From positions 1-64,000 of the forward strand of contig NZ_JBBKAH010000005.1 in NCBI RefSeq assembly GCF_037652055.1: 64,000 bases of DNA. Direction: 5' to 3'. The position numbers and the translations under genes are program-made. Position 1 is the stretch's first letter, and each line of letters starts with the position of its first letter. Positions 32,229 to 41,107 of this stretch are shown here, one piece after another. The notes below the pieces were generated by a model. The model saw only the letters and a list, made by a program, of their open reading frames with translations, was not told where the DNA came from and searched no databases. This stretch comes from Pelagibius sp037652055 (GTDB taxonomy: Bacteria > Pseudomonadota > Alphaproteobacteria > Kiloniellales > Kiloniellaceae).

Positions 32229-34331
32229 TCAGTCTGCCGTCGAGGCCTTTCGCGCGTACAGGGTCTTCAGCAGACCGGCGATCTCCGTTGAAAGCCGCTC
32301 GTTCATCGGCAGCGATAGATGGTCGGAGTCGGCGAACATCAGGACCTTGTCCTTGACGCCGTAGCAGAGCCCCACGTCCTCGGAACAGGTGAACTTGCGC
32401 GGGTCTACGATGCTGACCTTCGGACTGCCGCCGTAGCGGCTGTCGACGAAGTCGTTGACCTCCTTTAGGCGCGCCGCCACCACCGCGCTCGGGATCGCCA
32501 GCTTCGCCTCCAGCTCCTTCAGGCTGCCGACGCTTTTGCGCAGCCGCAGAACCTTGTCCGGAACGTTCCAGCCATTGGTATGGGTCGGCAGAACGAAGAC
32601 GACATGGTCGGCAACGGCCAGGACACCCTGCATGGTCTCCTCCAGGGACTGGAAATAATCCCGCCTCAGCGTTTCGCCCTCTGCCGCGATCGACTTAGCC
32701 GCGATGATGCGGTCGCGCCGCTCAACACCGCCGACACCGTTGTCGAAGCCGTCTCCGTAGAGATAAAGCGGCCAGCGCGCGGCCAGCACGGCGACCTTCT
32801 TGTAACGGCCCTGTGCGGCCAGGAATTCCAGGCGCCGTTCCTGGTAGACCGGGTCGCAGCGGTGGGCTTCCGGCCCGATGAAGACGGTCAGCCCCAGGAG
32901 GAAAGGGCAACCGCCGGCCGTCAGATCGAAGAATTCCGTATAGAACGAACGGTCCCCGTAGATTGCCTCGGTCAGTACGCGAGCATGGCTGTCGCCGATG
33001 ACGAAAAGCGAGATCTCATTTTCCGGCGCAACGCGCGCCCCCTCAATCCGGCAGTATCCGTCCGGCAGCTTGGGAAAGCTGCAGTCCTGGCCGTCGATCT
33101 CGATGCCGCCGAACTTGTGCGGCACCACGAGCTTCTCCAAGGCCACCTGGATCTCCATCGGCGGCTCGTAGATGAACCCGGCAACGCCCAGCCCGACCAG
33201 CAGGGCGCCGCAGGCTGGTGCGGTGTAGGCGATGCTTTTTGCGGCGACGGTCTGCCGGTTGCGAAAAGGCTGTTCGACCAGCCGCCAGGTGAAATAGCCG
33301 AGGACGACCGAAGCGACGCAGAGCGTAACCTTCACTGGCAGCGTGGGGTCGCTGAGCGACCAGTGGCGATAGAAGGCCAGCAGCGGCTGATGCCACAGAT
33401 AGACGCTGTAGCTGATGAGACCGATGCCGACGACAAGCCGGCCGCTGAGCACACGATGAACCGGCGTTCCCGGCGTCGCGAACAGCAGAATCAGGGCCGT
33501 GCCGGCGGTCGGGACGAGCGCATAGAGGCTGGGAAACGGCGTATGCCGGTCGAAAGTGAAGACGGCGGCAGCAATCATCCCCAGGCCGAGCAGACTCAGC
33601 CAGGCATGTTGCCCGCCCGACCCGGCCCCCTCCCCGGCACCGGCCCCCTCGCTTTTCTTGCGCAGATAGAGCGCCGCCAGCACCCCGATCAGGAATTCCC
33701 AGACCCGGGTCGGCAGCAGATAGAAGCTGGCGGTCGGAAAGGCATAGGCACCCCAGTGCGCGATGCCCAGGCTGACCACCGCCACCGCCGACAGCACCAT
33801 GGCGATCTTCCGCGCGCTCAGCCGCCACAGCAGCATGAGACACAGTGGAAACAGAATGTAGTACTGCTCTTCGACCGCCAAACTCCAGGTGTGAATCAGC
33901 GGCTTCAGTTCGTTGGCCGTATCGAAATAGCCGCTCTGATCCCAGAACAGGAAGTTCGACCAGAAGGTCACCACGGCGATGATGCTCTCGGCGAAACCCT
34001 CCATGTGGCGCGGCGCCAGCCACAGCCAGGCCAGCGGAATGCAGGCGGCGGTGATGAAGAACAGCGCCGGCAGGATACGCCGTGCCCGGCGCTCGTAGAA
34101 GCGCATCAGGCTGAAGGTGCCCTTGTCCAGTTCACCGGCGATGATCGAGGCGATCAGAAATCCGCTGATGACGAAGAAGACATCGACACCGACGAAGCCG
34201 CCGCGGAAAACCTCGAAGCCCGCATGGAAGAAAACGACGGCGAGGACGGCAACGGCCCGCAGGCCATCGATCTCCGCGCGATAACGTAGAAGAGAAGCCC
34301 CGCCACCTCTTCCGGATTCAAAGTCCCGCAT
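32229..34331 (-). CDS. OafA/YrhL-type acyltransferase with C-terminal SGNH domain
   Basis: A 700-residue membrane protein. Residues 1-380 form the acyltransferase-3 domain: YRAEIDGLRAVAVLAVVFFH, GGFVGVDVFFVISGFL and about ten hydrophobic helices. Residues about 430-690 form a periplasmic SGNH hydrolase-like domain with VIGDSHARV (catalytic Ser) and ADSDHLS (Asp-x-x-His near the C-terminus). Such proteins O-acetylate lipopolysaccharide O-antigen or exopolysaccharide, passing acetyl from the membrane domain to the SGNH domain. A Gly/Ala-rich loop (about 230-245) separates helices. Transcription probably starts in the 190-bp gap upstream of its ATG. Confidence 0.88.
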   Translation of the reverse strand: MRDFESGRGGGASLLRYRAEIDGLRAVAVLAVVFFHAGFEVFRGGFVGVDVFFVISGFLIASIIAGELDKGTFSLMRFYERRARRILPALFFITAACIPLAWLWLAPRHMEGFAESIIAVVTFWSNFLFWDQSGYFDTANELKPLIHTWSLAVEEQYYILFPLCLMLLWRLSARKIAMVLSAVAVVSLGIAHWGAYAFPTASFYLLPTRVWEFLIGVLAALYLRKKSEGAGAGEGAGSGGQHAWLSLLGLGMIAAAVFTFDRHTPFPSLYALVPTAGTALILLFATPGTPVHRVLSGRLVVGIGLISYSVYLWHQPLLAFYRHWSLSDPTLPVKVTLCVASVVLGYFTWRLVEQPFRNRQTVAAKSIAYTAPACGALLVGLGVAGFIYEPPMEIQVALEKLVVPHKFGGIEIDGQDCSFPKLPDGYCRIEGARVAPENEISLFVIGDSHARVLTEAIYGDRSFYTEFFDLTAGGCPFLLGLTVFIGPEAHRCDPVYQERRLEFLAAQGRYKKVAVLAARWPLYLYGDGFDNGVGGVERRDRIIAAKSIAAEGETLRRDYFQSLEETMQGVLAVADHVVFVLPTHTNGWNVPDKVLRLRKSVGSLKELEAKLAIPSAVVAARLKEVNDFVDSRYGGSPKVSIVDPRKFTCSEDVGLCYGVKDKVLMFADSDHLSLPMNERLSTEIAGLLKTLYARKASTAD

Positions 34332-34521
34332 TCCCCAAAGCCCCGACTCGCTCGACGCGCAATAACATAAGTTAATCTAGCGCAGGAGAATGAAGCGGTT
34401 AAGCGAGGCCGGCCAGGAAATTCAACCGGCGGCGGTCAGCCTCAACGTCAATGGGTGCGAAAGCGAATGCTTCTCAATCCTTATGTGGGGGGCTTATCCC
34501 CGGAGGGTTATCCTGGCGGGC

Positions 34522-36240
34522 TTATGCCGGACGCTTGAGTCCGCGGCCGTCTTTTACCAGCTCGACCTTGCCGTGTTCCAGGCGGTAGGTCCGCTCGGCG
34601 ATTTCGGTCCAGGCCTCGCGGTGGGTGATCGCCAGGATCGTCATGTCGCGCCCGAGTGCATCGATGTTGCGGCAGATGTCCTGTTCGGTGCGCGGGTCCA
34701 GGGCCGAGGTCACCTCGTCGAGGATCAGCAGCTTCGGCCGCCCCGCCAGGGCGCGGGCCAGGGCGATGCGCTGGCGCTGACCGCCGGAGAGCTTTGCGCC
34801 CCTTTCGCCGACGATGCTGTTCAGCCCTTCGGGCAGTGCCGAGACGAAGTCCCAGGCGCCCGCCTCCTTCAGCGCAAGCGTGGCCTCCTCGAGCCCCAGA
34901 CGCGGGTCGCCCAGGGTGACGTTGGCCAGGACGGTGTCATGAAACAGGATCAGTTCCTGCGGGACGTAGCCGACCATGCCGCGCCAGGCCTGCAGGTCGA
35001 TCTCGCTGAGCGGGACACCGTCCAGCAGCACGCGGCCGCCGGTCGGCTGGTAAAGCCCCAGCAGCAGATCCGTCAGCGTCGTCTTGCCGGAGCCTGAGGT
35101 GCCGGTGATCACCGTCAGGCAGTTCGACGGCACGTCCAGCGTCACCCCGTCCAGCACCTGATGATCGCCGTAGGAGAAGGTGACCGACTCGAAGCGGCAG
35201 CCCTGCTCCAGCGTCGGAACGGCCGTGCCCGGGTTCTCCTCCTGCGCTTTCTCGGCTTCCTCGATCAGTTCGTACATGGCCCAGTAGGGACGTTCGAACA
35301 GCACCGCCTTTTGAAACTGCCGTTGCATCTTGCCGACACTTGAGACCGCCTGGAACAGCAGCAGCCCCATGACCAGCAGCTGCGAAATCGGCACGTCCCA
35401 GTGTGTGGTAGCGACGTAGAACCCGATGCCGACGGCGATGGCGACCAGCATCTCTTCCAGGTTCTGCAGGGCATACTGGCTGACCACCTGGCGGCGCAGC
35501 GCGCGGTTCAGCTGCTCGATCTTGCGGTCGAAGAGGTTGGCGAACTTGCCGGCCTTGGCCATCGCCTTCAGCGGCTTGATGTTGCTCAGCGCATCGCTCA
35601 GGTAAATTACCAGTTCGGAGGTGCGCTCCACCTGCCGGCGGCCCGCCTTCTTGCTGGTGCGGACCAGGAAATGAAGCGAGAGGGCGATGGTACCGCCCAG
35701 CGCCAGAGCGGCAATCGCCAACTGCCAGGAGATCAGCGCGGCGACGACGCTGTAGATCACCGTCTGAATGGCGTTGACCTGGAAATTGGCCGCCATGAGG
35801 TAGCCTTGGCCCGCGCGGGTCGCATCGACGCTGACCGCGTTGGCGATGCGCCCCAGCGGCTGATGGGTGAAATAGCCCCAGCGCACGTTCAGCAGACGCA
35901 TGATCAACTCGGCCCGCAGACCCGTCGCCACCCCGGCCACAGCCTTGCCGACGTAGCTCATCGCGGCGATGGTCAGCACGCATTTCACGACGATGCCACC
36001 GACCACCAAGGTCAGCAGCAGTCCCAGCTCCGGCGTCTGGCCAAAGAAGGCCAGGACCGCCGAGACGTAGTCCGCCATGGCCGAGGACTCGACGGCCCCG
36101 TCGTTGATGGTGAGGGAGAGCAGCGGCAGCAGCGTCGCTAGGCCGATGCCTTCGGCGATGCCGGCTGCCAGCAGGCAGGCCAGAACGACCCAGGGGCGGG
36201 TGCCCCGGGCGCCGTAGAAGATACGCAGGATTCCGATCAT
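34522..36240 (-). CDS. ABC exporter, fused membrane and ATPase domains (MsbA/glycan type)
   Basis: A 572-residue half-transporter. Six hydrophobic segments cover about residues 1-320. The ATPase domain has Walker A TGTSGSGKTTL (about 365), the signature LSGGQRQRIALARAL (about 475) and Walker B LLILDEVTSALD. It would act as a homodimer moving a lipid, peptide or lipid-linked glycan outward. The ATG at 36238-36240 starts at MIGILRIFYG; an in-frame TTG at 36282 adds 14 residues of proline/arginine-rich sequence that I consider unlikely. It is upstream of the acyltransferase gene on the same strand, so both may serve the same surface glycan. Confidence 0.85.
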   Translation of the reverse strand: MIGILRIFYGARGTRPWVVLACLLAAGIAEGIGLATLLPLLSLTINDGAVESSAMADYVSAVLAFFGQTPELGLLLTLVVGGIVVKCVLTIAAMSYVGKAVAGVATGLRAELIMRLLNVRWGYFTHQPLGRIANAVSVDATRAGQGYLMAANFQVNAIQTVIYSVVAALISWQLAIAALALGGTIALSLHFLVRTSKKAGRRQVERTSELVIYLSDALSNIKPLKAMAKAGKFANLFDRKIEQLNRALRRQVVSQYALQNLEEMLVAIAVGIGFYVATTHWDVPISQLLVMGLLLFQAVSSVGKMQRQFQKAVLFERPYWAMYELIEEAEKAQEENPGTAVPTLEQGCRFESVTFSYGDHQVLDGVTLDVPSNCLTVITGTSGSGKTTLTDLLLGLYQPTGGRVLLDGVPLSEIDLQAWRGMVGYVPQELILFHDTVLANVTLGDPRLGLEEATLALKEAGAWDFVSALPEGLNSIVGERGAKLSGGQRQRIALARALAGRPKLLILDEVTSALDPRTEQDICRNIDALGRDMTILAITHREAWTEIAERTYRLEHGKVELVKDGRGLKRPA

Positions 36241-36329
36241 CGCCCATCTATTTGCGGGAATCCGGCGGGGGGTCAAGGCCAATTCCGGCCCCGACCGCCG
36301 CCCCCGGAAGGCTGGCTGGCATCCGGAGC

Positions 36330-37079
36330 CTACTTCAGGACCAGCCCCTGGCCGGTGGGAACGTGGATCACCTTGCGGCCGACACGGGCCGCCGCTTCGT
36401 CCAGGGCCTTTCTGGCGCCCGGGCAGGTCTTCTGGCCGTAGTCGTCGCAGACGATGGCGCCGCCGGCCACCAGGCGCGGAAAGAAGAAATCGAAGGAATC
36501 GCGGGTCGGCTCGAAGAAATCGACGTCGATATGCACCAGGCAGAACTGCTTGTCGGCGACCTCGGCGAATCGTTCCGGGATCCAGCCCTGGTAGAACAGA
36601 GCCTGCGGATGCGCCGCCAGGTTCTGCCGGGTCCGCTCCAGCGGGCTGGCAAACTCTCCCGCCTGCAGGGCCCGCACGCTTTCGGTCTTCGGTTTGTCGT
36701 GCTCGGTCGGCTGCGACAGGCCGCTGAAGGAATCGAAGATGTGATGCGGACGACTATCCTCGAAAGCTGCCATGATGATGTGGCTGGAGATGCCGCCCAG
36801 GGCCCCGCACTCGGCGGTCTCGCCGGGCAAATGCCGCAGGCTGCGGGCCATGTTGTAGAGGAAGAAATGACGCTCCCTGATCCGTGGATACTTCGGATCG
36901 AAGCGGCGCACGACCGCCAGGACTTCCGGGTCATCCTGCCAGGAGTTGTGTTTGTTGTAGATTCGCATGTCCAGCCACTTCGCGAGCTGGGTCATCACAT
37001 AGAAAGCGAAGTCCCGCTTTTCGTGCTGTTCACCGATTACGGCCCGCCAGCCGTAGCGGGCAAGTTTGCTAAGCTGCAC
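36330..37079 (-). CDS. TylF/MycF-like O-methyltransferase
   Basis: About 249 residues of the macrocin O-methyltransferase (TylF) family. Features: GETAECGALGGISSH (SAM-binding), IFDSFSGLSQP, and the metal-binding VHIDVDFFEPT and IVCDDYGQKTCPG blocks. These enzymes methylate sugar hydroxyls. I choose GTG at 37077-37079, which has AGGGGGA about 9 bases upstream; the frame stays open to 37154. Its neighbours (ABC exporter, acyltransferase, glycosyltransferases) point to surface-sugar methylation, while the formate dehydrogenase operon 105 bp upstream is unrelated in function. Confidence 0.8.
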   Translation of the reverse strand: MQLSKLARYGWRAVIGEQHEKRDFAFYVMTQLAKWLDMRIYNKHNSWQDDPEVLAVVRRFDPKYPRIRERHFFLYNMARSLRHLPGETAECGALGGISSHIIMAAFEDSRPHHIFDSFSGLSQPTEHDKPKTESVRALQAGEFASPLERTRQNLAAHPQALFYQGWIPERFAEVADKQFCLVHIDVDFFEPTRDSFDFFFPRLVAGGAIVCDDYGQKTCPGARKALDEAAARVGRKVIHVPTGQGLVLK

Positions 37080-37184
37080 GGGTGACCATTCCCCCTGGAA
37101 AAGTCCGTATTTGGCAGCATTCCGCCGAGGGTGCAAGCCGCATCGAGCCGCCACACCGGCGGGGGTGGCTGTGAAGCGGGCAGG

Positions 37185-37400
37185 CTAGGCCGCCTGCTCC
37201 ATCCGCTTCATCGCGGCCAGCACCAGGGGTTTCACGCCCTCGCCGCCGCCGGCGATGTAGCCTTCCAGGCCGGCACGCATGCGCGGGTCCCAGAAACTGC
37301 GGATATGGGCGGCGATCCCGGCCACCGCTTCGTCCTGCGGGTAGGCCTGGTAGTAGTCCGCGATCTGGTTGGCCATGCGGACGAGTTCGTGGGCATTCAT
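37185..37400 (-). CDS. fdsD: Formate dehydrogenase delta subunit
   Basis: A 71-residue protein beginning HELVRMANQIADYYQAYP, with FWDPRMRAGLEGYIAGGG, the FdsD pattern. The delta subunit is needed for active NAD-dependent molybdenum formate dehydrogenase. Its ATG overlaps the fdhD stop (ATGA at 37397-37400). It is the last gene of the operon, as in Rhodobacter and Methylobacterium fds clusters. Confidence 0.9.
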   Translation of the reverse strand: MNAHELVRMANQIADYYQAYPQDEAVAGIAAHIRSFWDPRMRAGLEGYIAGGGEGVKPLVLAAMKRMEQAA

Positions 37401-38239
37401 GCCGCAGTCTCCCGGATCGAGGCGGTTTCGAAGAGCATGATGTCGTCGCCGGCCAGGCCCGCCAGGCCCATGCCGGCATCGCTCGCCAGGCGCAGCGCCA
37501 GCGCCGAGGGCGCCGAGACGGCGGCGAGGAAAGGCACGCGCAGCACGGCCGCCTTCTGGACCAGTTCAACGGAGATGCGGCTGGACAGCAGGATGAAGCC
37601 GCCGCCGGCATCGCGACCCGCCCGCGCCAAGGCGCCGCCCAGCTTGTCGAGGGCGTTGTGGCGGCCGATATCCTCGCGCAGCAGGCGGATGGCGCCGGTG
37701 AGGTCGCAGAAAGCGGCCGAGTGGGTGGAGCGATTCTCCGCCTTCATCGCCTGAAATTCCGGCAGGGCCGCATAGGCGGCTTCTAGCGCCGCCACGGCGG
37801 GATACGCGCCCGCGACCTTTGGCGGACGCGGCAGCGCGGCGGCGATGGTCTGCGCACCGCAGACGCCGCAGCCGGCCCGCCCCGGCAGGCTGCGCCGGCG
37901 ATCGGCCACCGCCGCGACGCGGGCCGGATCGAGACGCAGGTTCAGGACGAAGCCGTCGGCCGCCTCGGCGATGCGCAGGCTGGTCAGCTGGGCGAGATCG
38001 TCGATGATGCCCTCGGTCAGCGCGAAGCCCACGGCGAAGTCCTCTAGGTCCGCTGGCGTCCCCATCATCACGGCGAAGGACTCGCCGTTCAGCAGGATGG
38101 CCAGCGGCGTCTCCTCCGGCACGCGCCAGACTGCAGGTCGTTGAGGGGCCCGGGAGTCGCCGCGCGACACCATCGACCCGCGTACGGCCGGCGAGACAGG
38201 CAGCGGCGCTCCGGTGAGGCGGCGGATTTCCATGGTCAT
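37397..38239 (-). CDS. fdhD: Formate dehydrogenase accessory sulfurtransferase FdhD (FdsC)
   Basis: A 280-residue protein of the FdhD family. The redox motif Cys124-x-x-Cys127 (GCGVCGAQ) transfers sulfur to the molybdenum cofactor before insertion into the catalytic subunit. EDFAVGFALTEGII, ENRSTHSAAFC and REDIGRHNALDKLGG are family landmarks. The ATG at 38237-38239 lies about 6 bases after GAGGCG; a second ATG two codons later is possible. It lies 8 bp after fdsA and is coupled to fdsD. Confidence 0.92.
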   Translation of the reverse strand: MTMEIRRLTGAPLPVSPAVRGSMVSRGDSRAPQRPAVWRVPEETPLAILLNGESFAVMMGTPADLEDFAVGFALTEGIIDDLAQLTSLRIAEAADGFVLNLRLDPARVAAVADRRRSLPGRAGCGVCGAQTIAAALPRPPKVAGAYPAVAALEAAYAALPEFQAMKAENRSTHSAAFCDLTGAIRLLREDIGRHNALDKLGGALARAGRDAGGGFILLSSRISVELVQKAAVLRVPFLAAVSAPSALALRLASDAGMGLAGLAGDDIMLFETASIRETAA

Positions 38240-38247
38240 CGAACGCC

Positions 38248-41097
38248 TCACTCCGCCGCGGGGGCGACGCGGTAGTTCTCCACCACCATGCGGTGATAGC
38301 GCTCCTGCCAGTCCGAGGGCTGGTTGGACCGCGTCACCTGTACAGCGGTCACCTTGTATTCGGGGCAGTTGGTCGCCCAGTCGGAGTTCTCCGTGGTGAT
38401 GACGTTGGCACCGCTCAAGGGGTGGTGAAAGGTGGTGTAGACCACGCCCTGGGGCATGCGCTCGGAAACTTCGGCCACCAGGGTGGTGGCGCCGACGCGG
38501 CTGGCAATGGTCACCATGTCGCCGTCGGCGATGCCGCGCTCCTGGGCGTCGAAGGGATGGACTTCCAGGATGTCCTTGTCGTGCCAGCGCGAGTTTTTCG
38601 TGCGGCGGGTCTGGGCGCCGACGTTGTACTGGCTGAGGATGCGGCCCGTGGTGAGGATCAGCGGGTAGTAGCGCGAGGCGCGCTCCTCCGTCGGCACGTA
38701 CTCGGTCAGCATGAAGCGGCCCTTGCCGCGCACGAAGCCGCCGACATGCATGATCGGCGCGCCGTTCGGGAACTGGTCGTTCACCGGCCACTGCAGCGAG
38801 CCCGCCTCGTCGAGGCGCTTGTGGCTGACACCGCTGAAGGACGGCGTCAGGCGGGCGATCTCGTCCATGATCTCGCCGGCCGAGTTGTAGTGCATGGGGT
38901 AGCCCATGGCGGCGGCGAGGCGGCAGACCGCCTCCCACTCGGACATGCCGTTTTTCTCCTCCATCACCGGGCGGACGCGGTTGATGCGGCGCTCGGCGTT
39001 GGTGAAGGTGCCGTCCTTCTCCAGGAAGGAGGTGCCGGGCAGGAAGACATGGGCGAAGGCCGCCGTCTCGTTCAGGAACAGGTCCTGGACGACGACGCAT
39101 TCCATCGCCTCCAGGCCGGCCTGGACGTGCTGCGTGTTCGGATCCGACTGGGCGATGTCCTCGCCCTGGATGAAGATGCCCTTGAAGGTCTCATCGACCG
39201 CGGCGGCCAGCATGTTGGTGATGCGCAGTCCCGGCTCGTCCAGCAGCGGCACGCCCCAGGCGCCCTCGAAGAGTTCACGGGTCGCCACCTCGCTGACGTG
39301 GCGGTAGCCGGGGAACTCGTGCGGAAAGCTGCCCATGTCGCAGGAGCCCTGCACGTTGTTCTGGCCGCGCAGCGGGTTCACGCCGACGCCCTCGCGGCCG
39401 ATGTTGCCGGTCGCCATGGCGAGGTTGGCCATGGCCATGACCATGGTCGAGCCCTGGGAATGCTCGGTGACGCCGAGGCCGTAGTAGATCGCCGCGTTGC
39501 CGCCGGTCGCATAGAGCCGCGCCGCCTGGCGCAGCAGCTCCGCCGGGACCCCAATGTTCTCGGCCAGAGATTCGGGCGAATTGCGATCCTCGGCAACGAA
39601 GGCGCGCCAGCGCTCGAACTCAGCCGTCTCGCAGCGCTCGGCCACGAAGTCTTCGTTCACCAGGCCTTCGGTGACGATGACATGGGCCAGCGCATTCATC
39701 ACCGCGACGTTGGTGCCGGGTCTGAGCTGGATGTGCTGCGCCGCCTTGATGTGCGGCGTGCGCACCAGGTCGATGCGCCGCGGATCGACGACAATGATCT
39801 CGGCGCCCTGGCGCAGCCGCTTTTTCATGCGCGACGCAAAGACCGGGTGCGCGTCGGTGGGATTGGCGCCGACCAGCAGGACGACGTCCGCCTTCTCCAC
39901 CGACTTGAAGTTCTGGGTACCGGCCGAGGTGCCGAAGGTCTGCTTCAGGCCGTAGCCGGTCGGCGAGTGGCAGACCCGCGCGCAGGTGTCCACGTTATTG
40001 TTGCCGAAGGCGGCGCGGATCATCTTCTGCACAACGTAGACCTCTTCGTTCGTGCAGCGCGAGGAAGTGATGCCGCCGATCGAGTCCTTGCCGTACTTGT
40101 CCTGGATCGTCTTGAAGCGCGCGGCGGCGAACCCGATCGCCTCGTCCCAGGAGACCTCGCGCCAGGGATCGGTGATCCTGTCGCGCACCATCGGCGACAA
40201 TTTGCGATCCTTGTGGGTGGCGTAGCCCCAGGCGAAGCGGCCCTTCACGCAGGAGTGGCCCTCGTTGGCGCCGCCGTCCTTCCACGGCGTCATGCGCACC
40301 ACGGTATCGCCCTGCAACTCGGCCTTGAAGGAGCAGCCGACGCCGCAGTAGGCGCAGGTGGTCAGCACCGAGCGGGTCGGCGTGCCGTGCTCGACCACCG
40401 ACTTCTCCACCAGGGTGGCCGTCGGGCAAGCCTGTACGCAGGCGCCGCAGGATACGCAGTCCGAGGAGAAGAAGTCGTCCGTGCCGGCGCCGGGCGAAAC
40501 GCGGCTCTCGAAGCCCCTGCCCTCGATGGTCAGGGCGAAGGTCCCTTGCGTCTCCTCGCAGGCGCGCACGCAGCGCGAGCAGACGATGCACTTCGAAGGA
40601 TCGTACTGGAAGTAGGGGTTGGAGACGTCGACGGCGGCCTTGTGGTCCGCGTCGAAGTGGTTCTCGCCCTTCATGCCGTAGCGTACTTCGCGCAGGCCGA
40701 CGGCGCCGGCGGTGTCCTGCAGCTCGCAGTCGCCATTGGCCGCGCAGGTCAGGCAGTCCAGCGGATGATCGGAGATGTAGAGCTCCATGATGCCGCGGCG
40801 CAGTTTTTCGATGCGCGGCGAGTTCGTGGTCACCTTCATGCCCGCGCGCGCCGGTGTGGTGCAGGATGACGGCGTGCCGCGCACGCCCTCGATCTCCACC
40901 AGGCACATGCGGCAGGAGCCCCAGGACTCCAGGCTGTCGGTGGCACAGAGCTTGGGTACTTCTCGCTCGACCATGGCGGCGGCGCGCATGACGGAGGTGC
41001 CTTCGGGCACCGTCACTGCAACGCCATCGATGGTGAGGGTAATATCGGCGCCTTCACGCGCCGGGGTGCCGTAGTCGGTCTCGGGATGCAGGGTCAT
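38248..41097 (-). CDS. fdsA: NAD-dependent formate dehydrogenase, molybdenum catalytic subunit
   Basis: A 949-residue protein oxidising formate to CO2. The N-terminus binds a [2Fe-2S] cluster (Cys51, Cys62, Cys65, Cys79), then a His-ligated [4Fe-4S] (His111, Cys115, Cys118, Cys124), two ferredoxin-type [4Fe-4S] clusters (Cys170/173/176/180 and 214/217/220/224), and the proximal cluster (Cys248/251/255/283). The bis-MGD cofactor domain follows, with the catalytic Cys376 in ARVCHSPT, so this is the Cys, not selenocysteine, form. It is cytoplasmic: there is no Tat signal. The length matches FdsA. It lies 10 bp after fdsB. Confidence 0.95.
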   Translation of the reverse strand: MTLHPETDYGTPAREGADITLTIDGVAVTVPEGTSVMRAAAMVEREVPKLCATDSLESWGSCRMCLVEIEGVRGTPSSCTTPARAGMKVTTNSPRIEKLRRGIMELYISDHPLDCLTCAANGDCELQDTAGAVGLREVRYGMKGENHFDADHKAAVDVSNPYFQYDPSKCIVCSRCVRACEETQGTFALTIEGRGFESRVSPGAGTDDFFSSDCVSCGACVQACPTATLVEKSVVEHGTPTRSVLTTCAYCGVGCSFKAELQGDTVVRMTPWKDGGANEGHSCVKGRFAWGYATHKDRKLSPMVRDRITDPWREVSWDEAIGFAAARFKTIQDKYGKDSIGGITSSRCTNEEVYVVQKMIRAAFGNNNVDTCARVCHSPTGYGLKQTFGTSAGTQNFKSVEKADVVLLVGANPTDAHPVFASRMKKRLRQGAEIIVVDPRRIDLVRTPHIKAAQHIQLRPGTNVAVMNALAHVIVTEGLVNEDFVAERCETAEFERWRAFVAEDRNSPESLAENIGVPAELLRQAARLYATGGNAAIYYGLGVTEHSQGSTMVMAMANLAMATGNIGREGVGVNPLRGQNNVQGSCDMGSFPHEFPGYRHVSEVATRELFEGAWGVPLLDEPGLRITNMLAAAVDETFKGIFIQGEDIAQSDPNTQHVQAGLEAMECVVVQDLFLNETAAFAHVFLPGTSFLEKDGTFTNAERRINRVRPVMEEKNGMSEWEAVCRLAAAMGYPMHYNSAGEIMDEIARLTPSFSGVSHKRLDEAGSLQWPVNDQFPNGAPIMHVGGFVRGKGRFMLTEYVPTEERASRYYPLILTTGRILSQYNVGAQTRRTKNSRWHDKDILEVHPFDAQERGIADGDMVTIASRVGATTLVAEVSERMPQGVVYTTFHHPLSGANVITTENSDWATNCPEYKVTAVQVTRSNQPSDWQERYHRMVVENYRVAPAAE

Positions 41098-41107
41098 GAT
41101 CTTTACC

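Noticed and set aside
38293..40869. An 858-codon frame on the plus strand opposite fdsA
   Set aside because: It is the antisense shadow of a well-supported formate dehydrogenase gene with all iron-sulfur ligands present.
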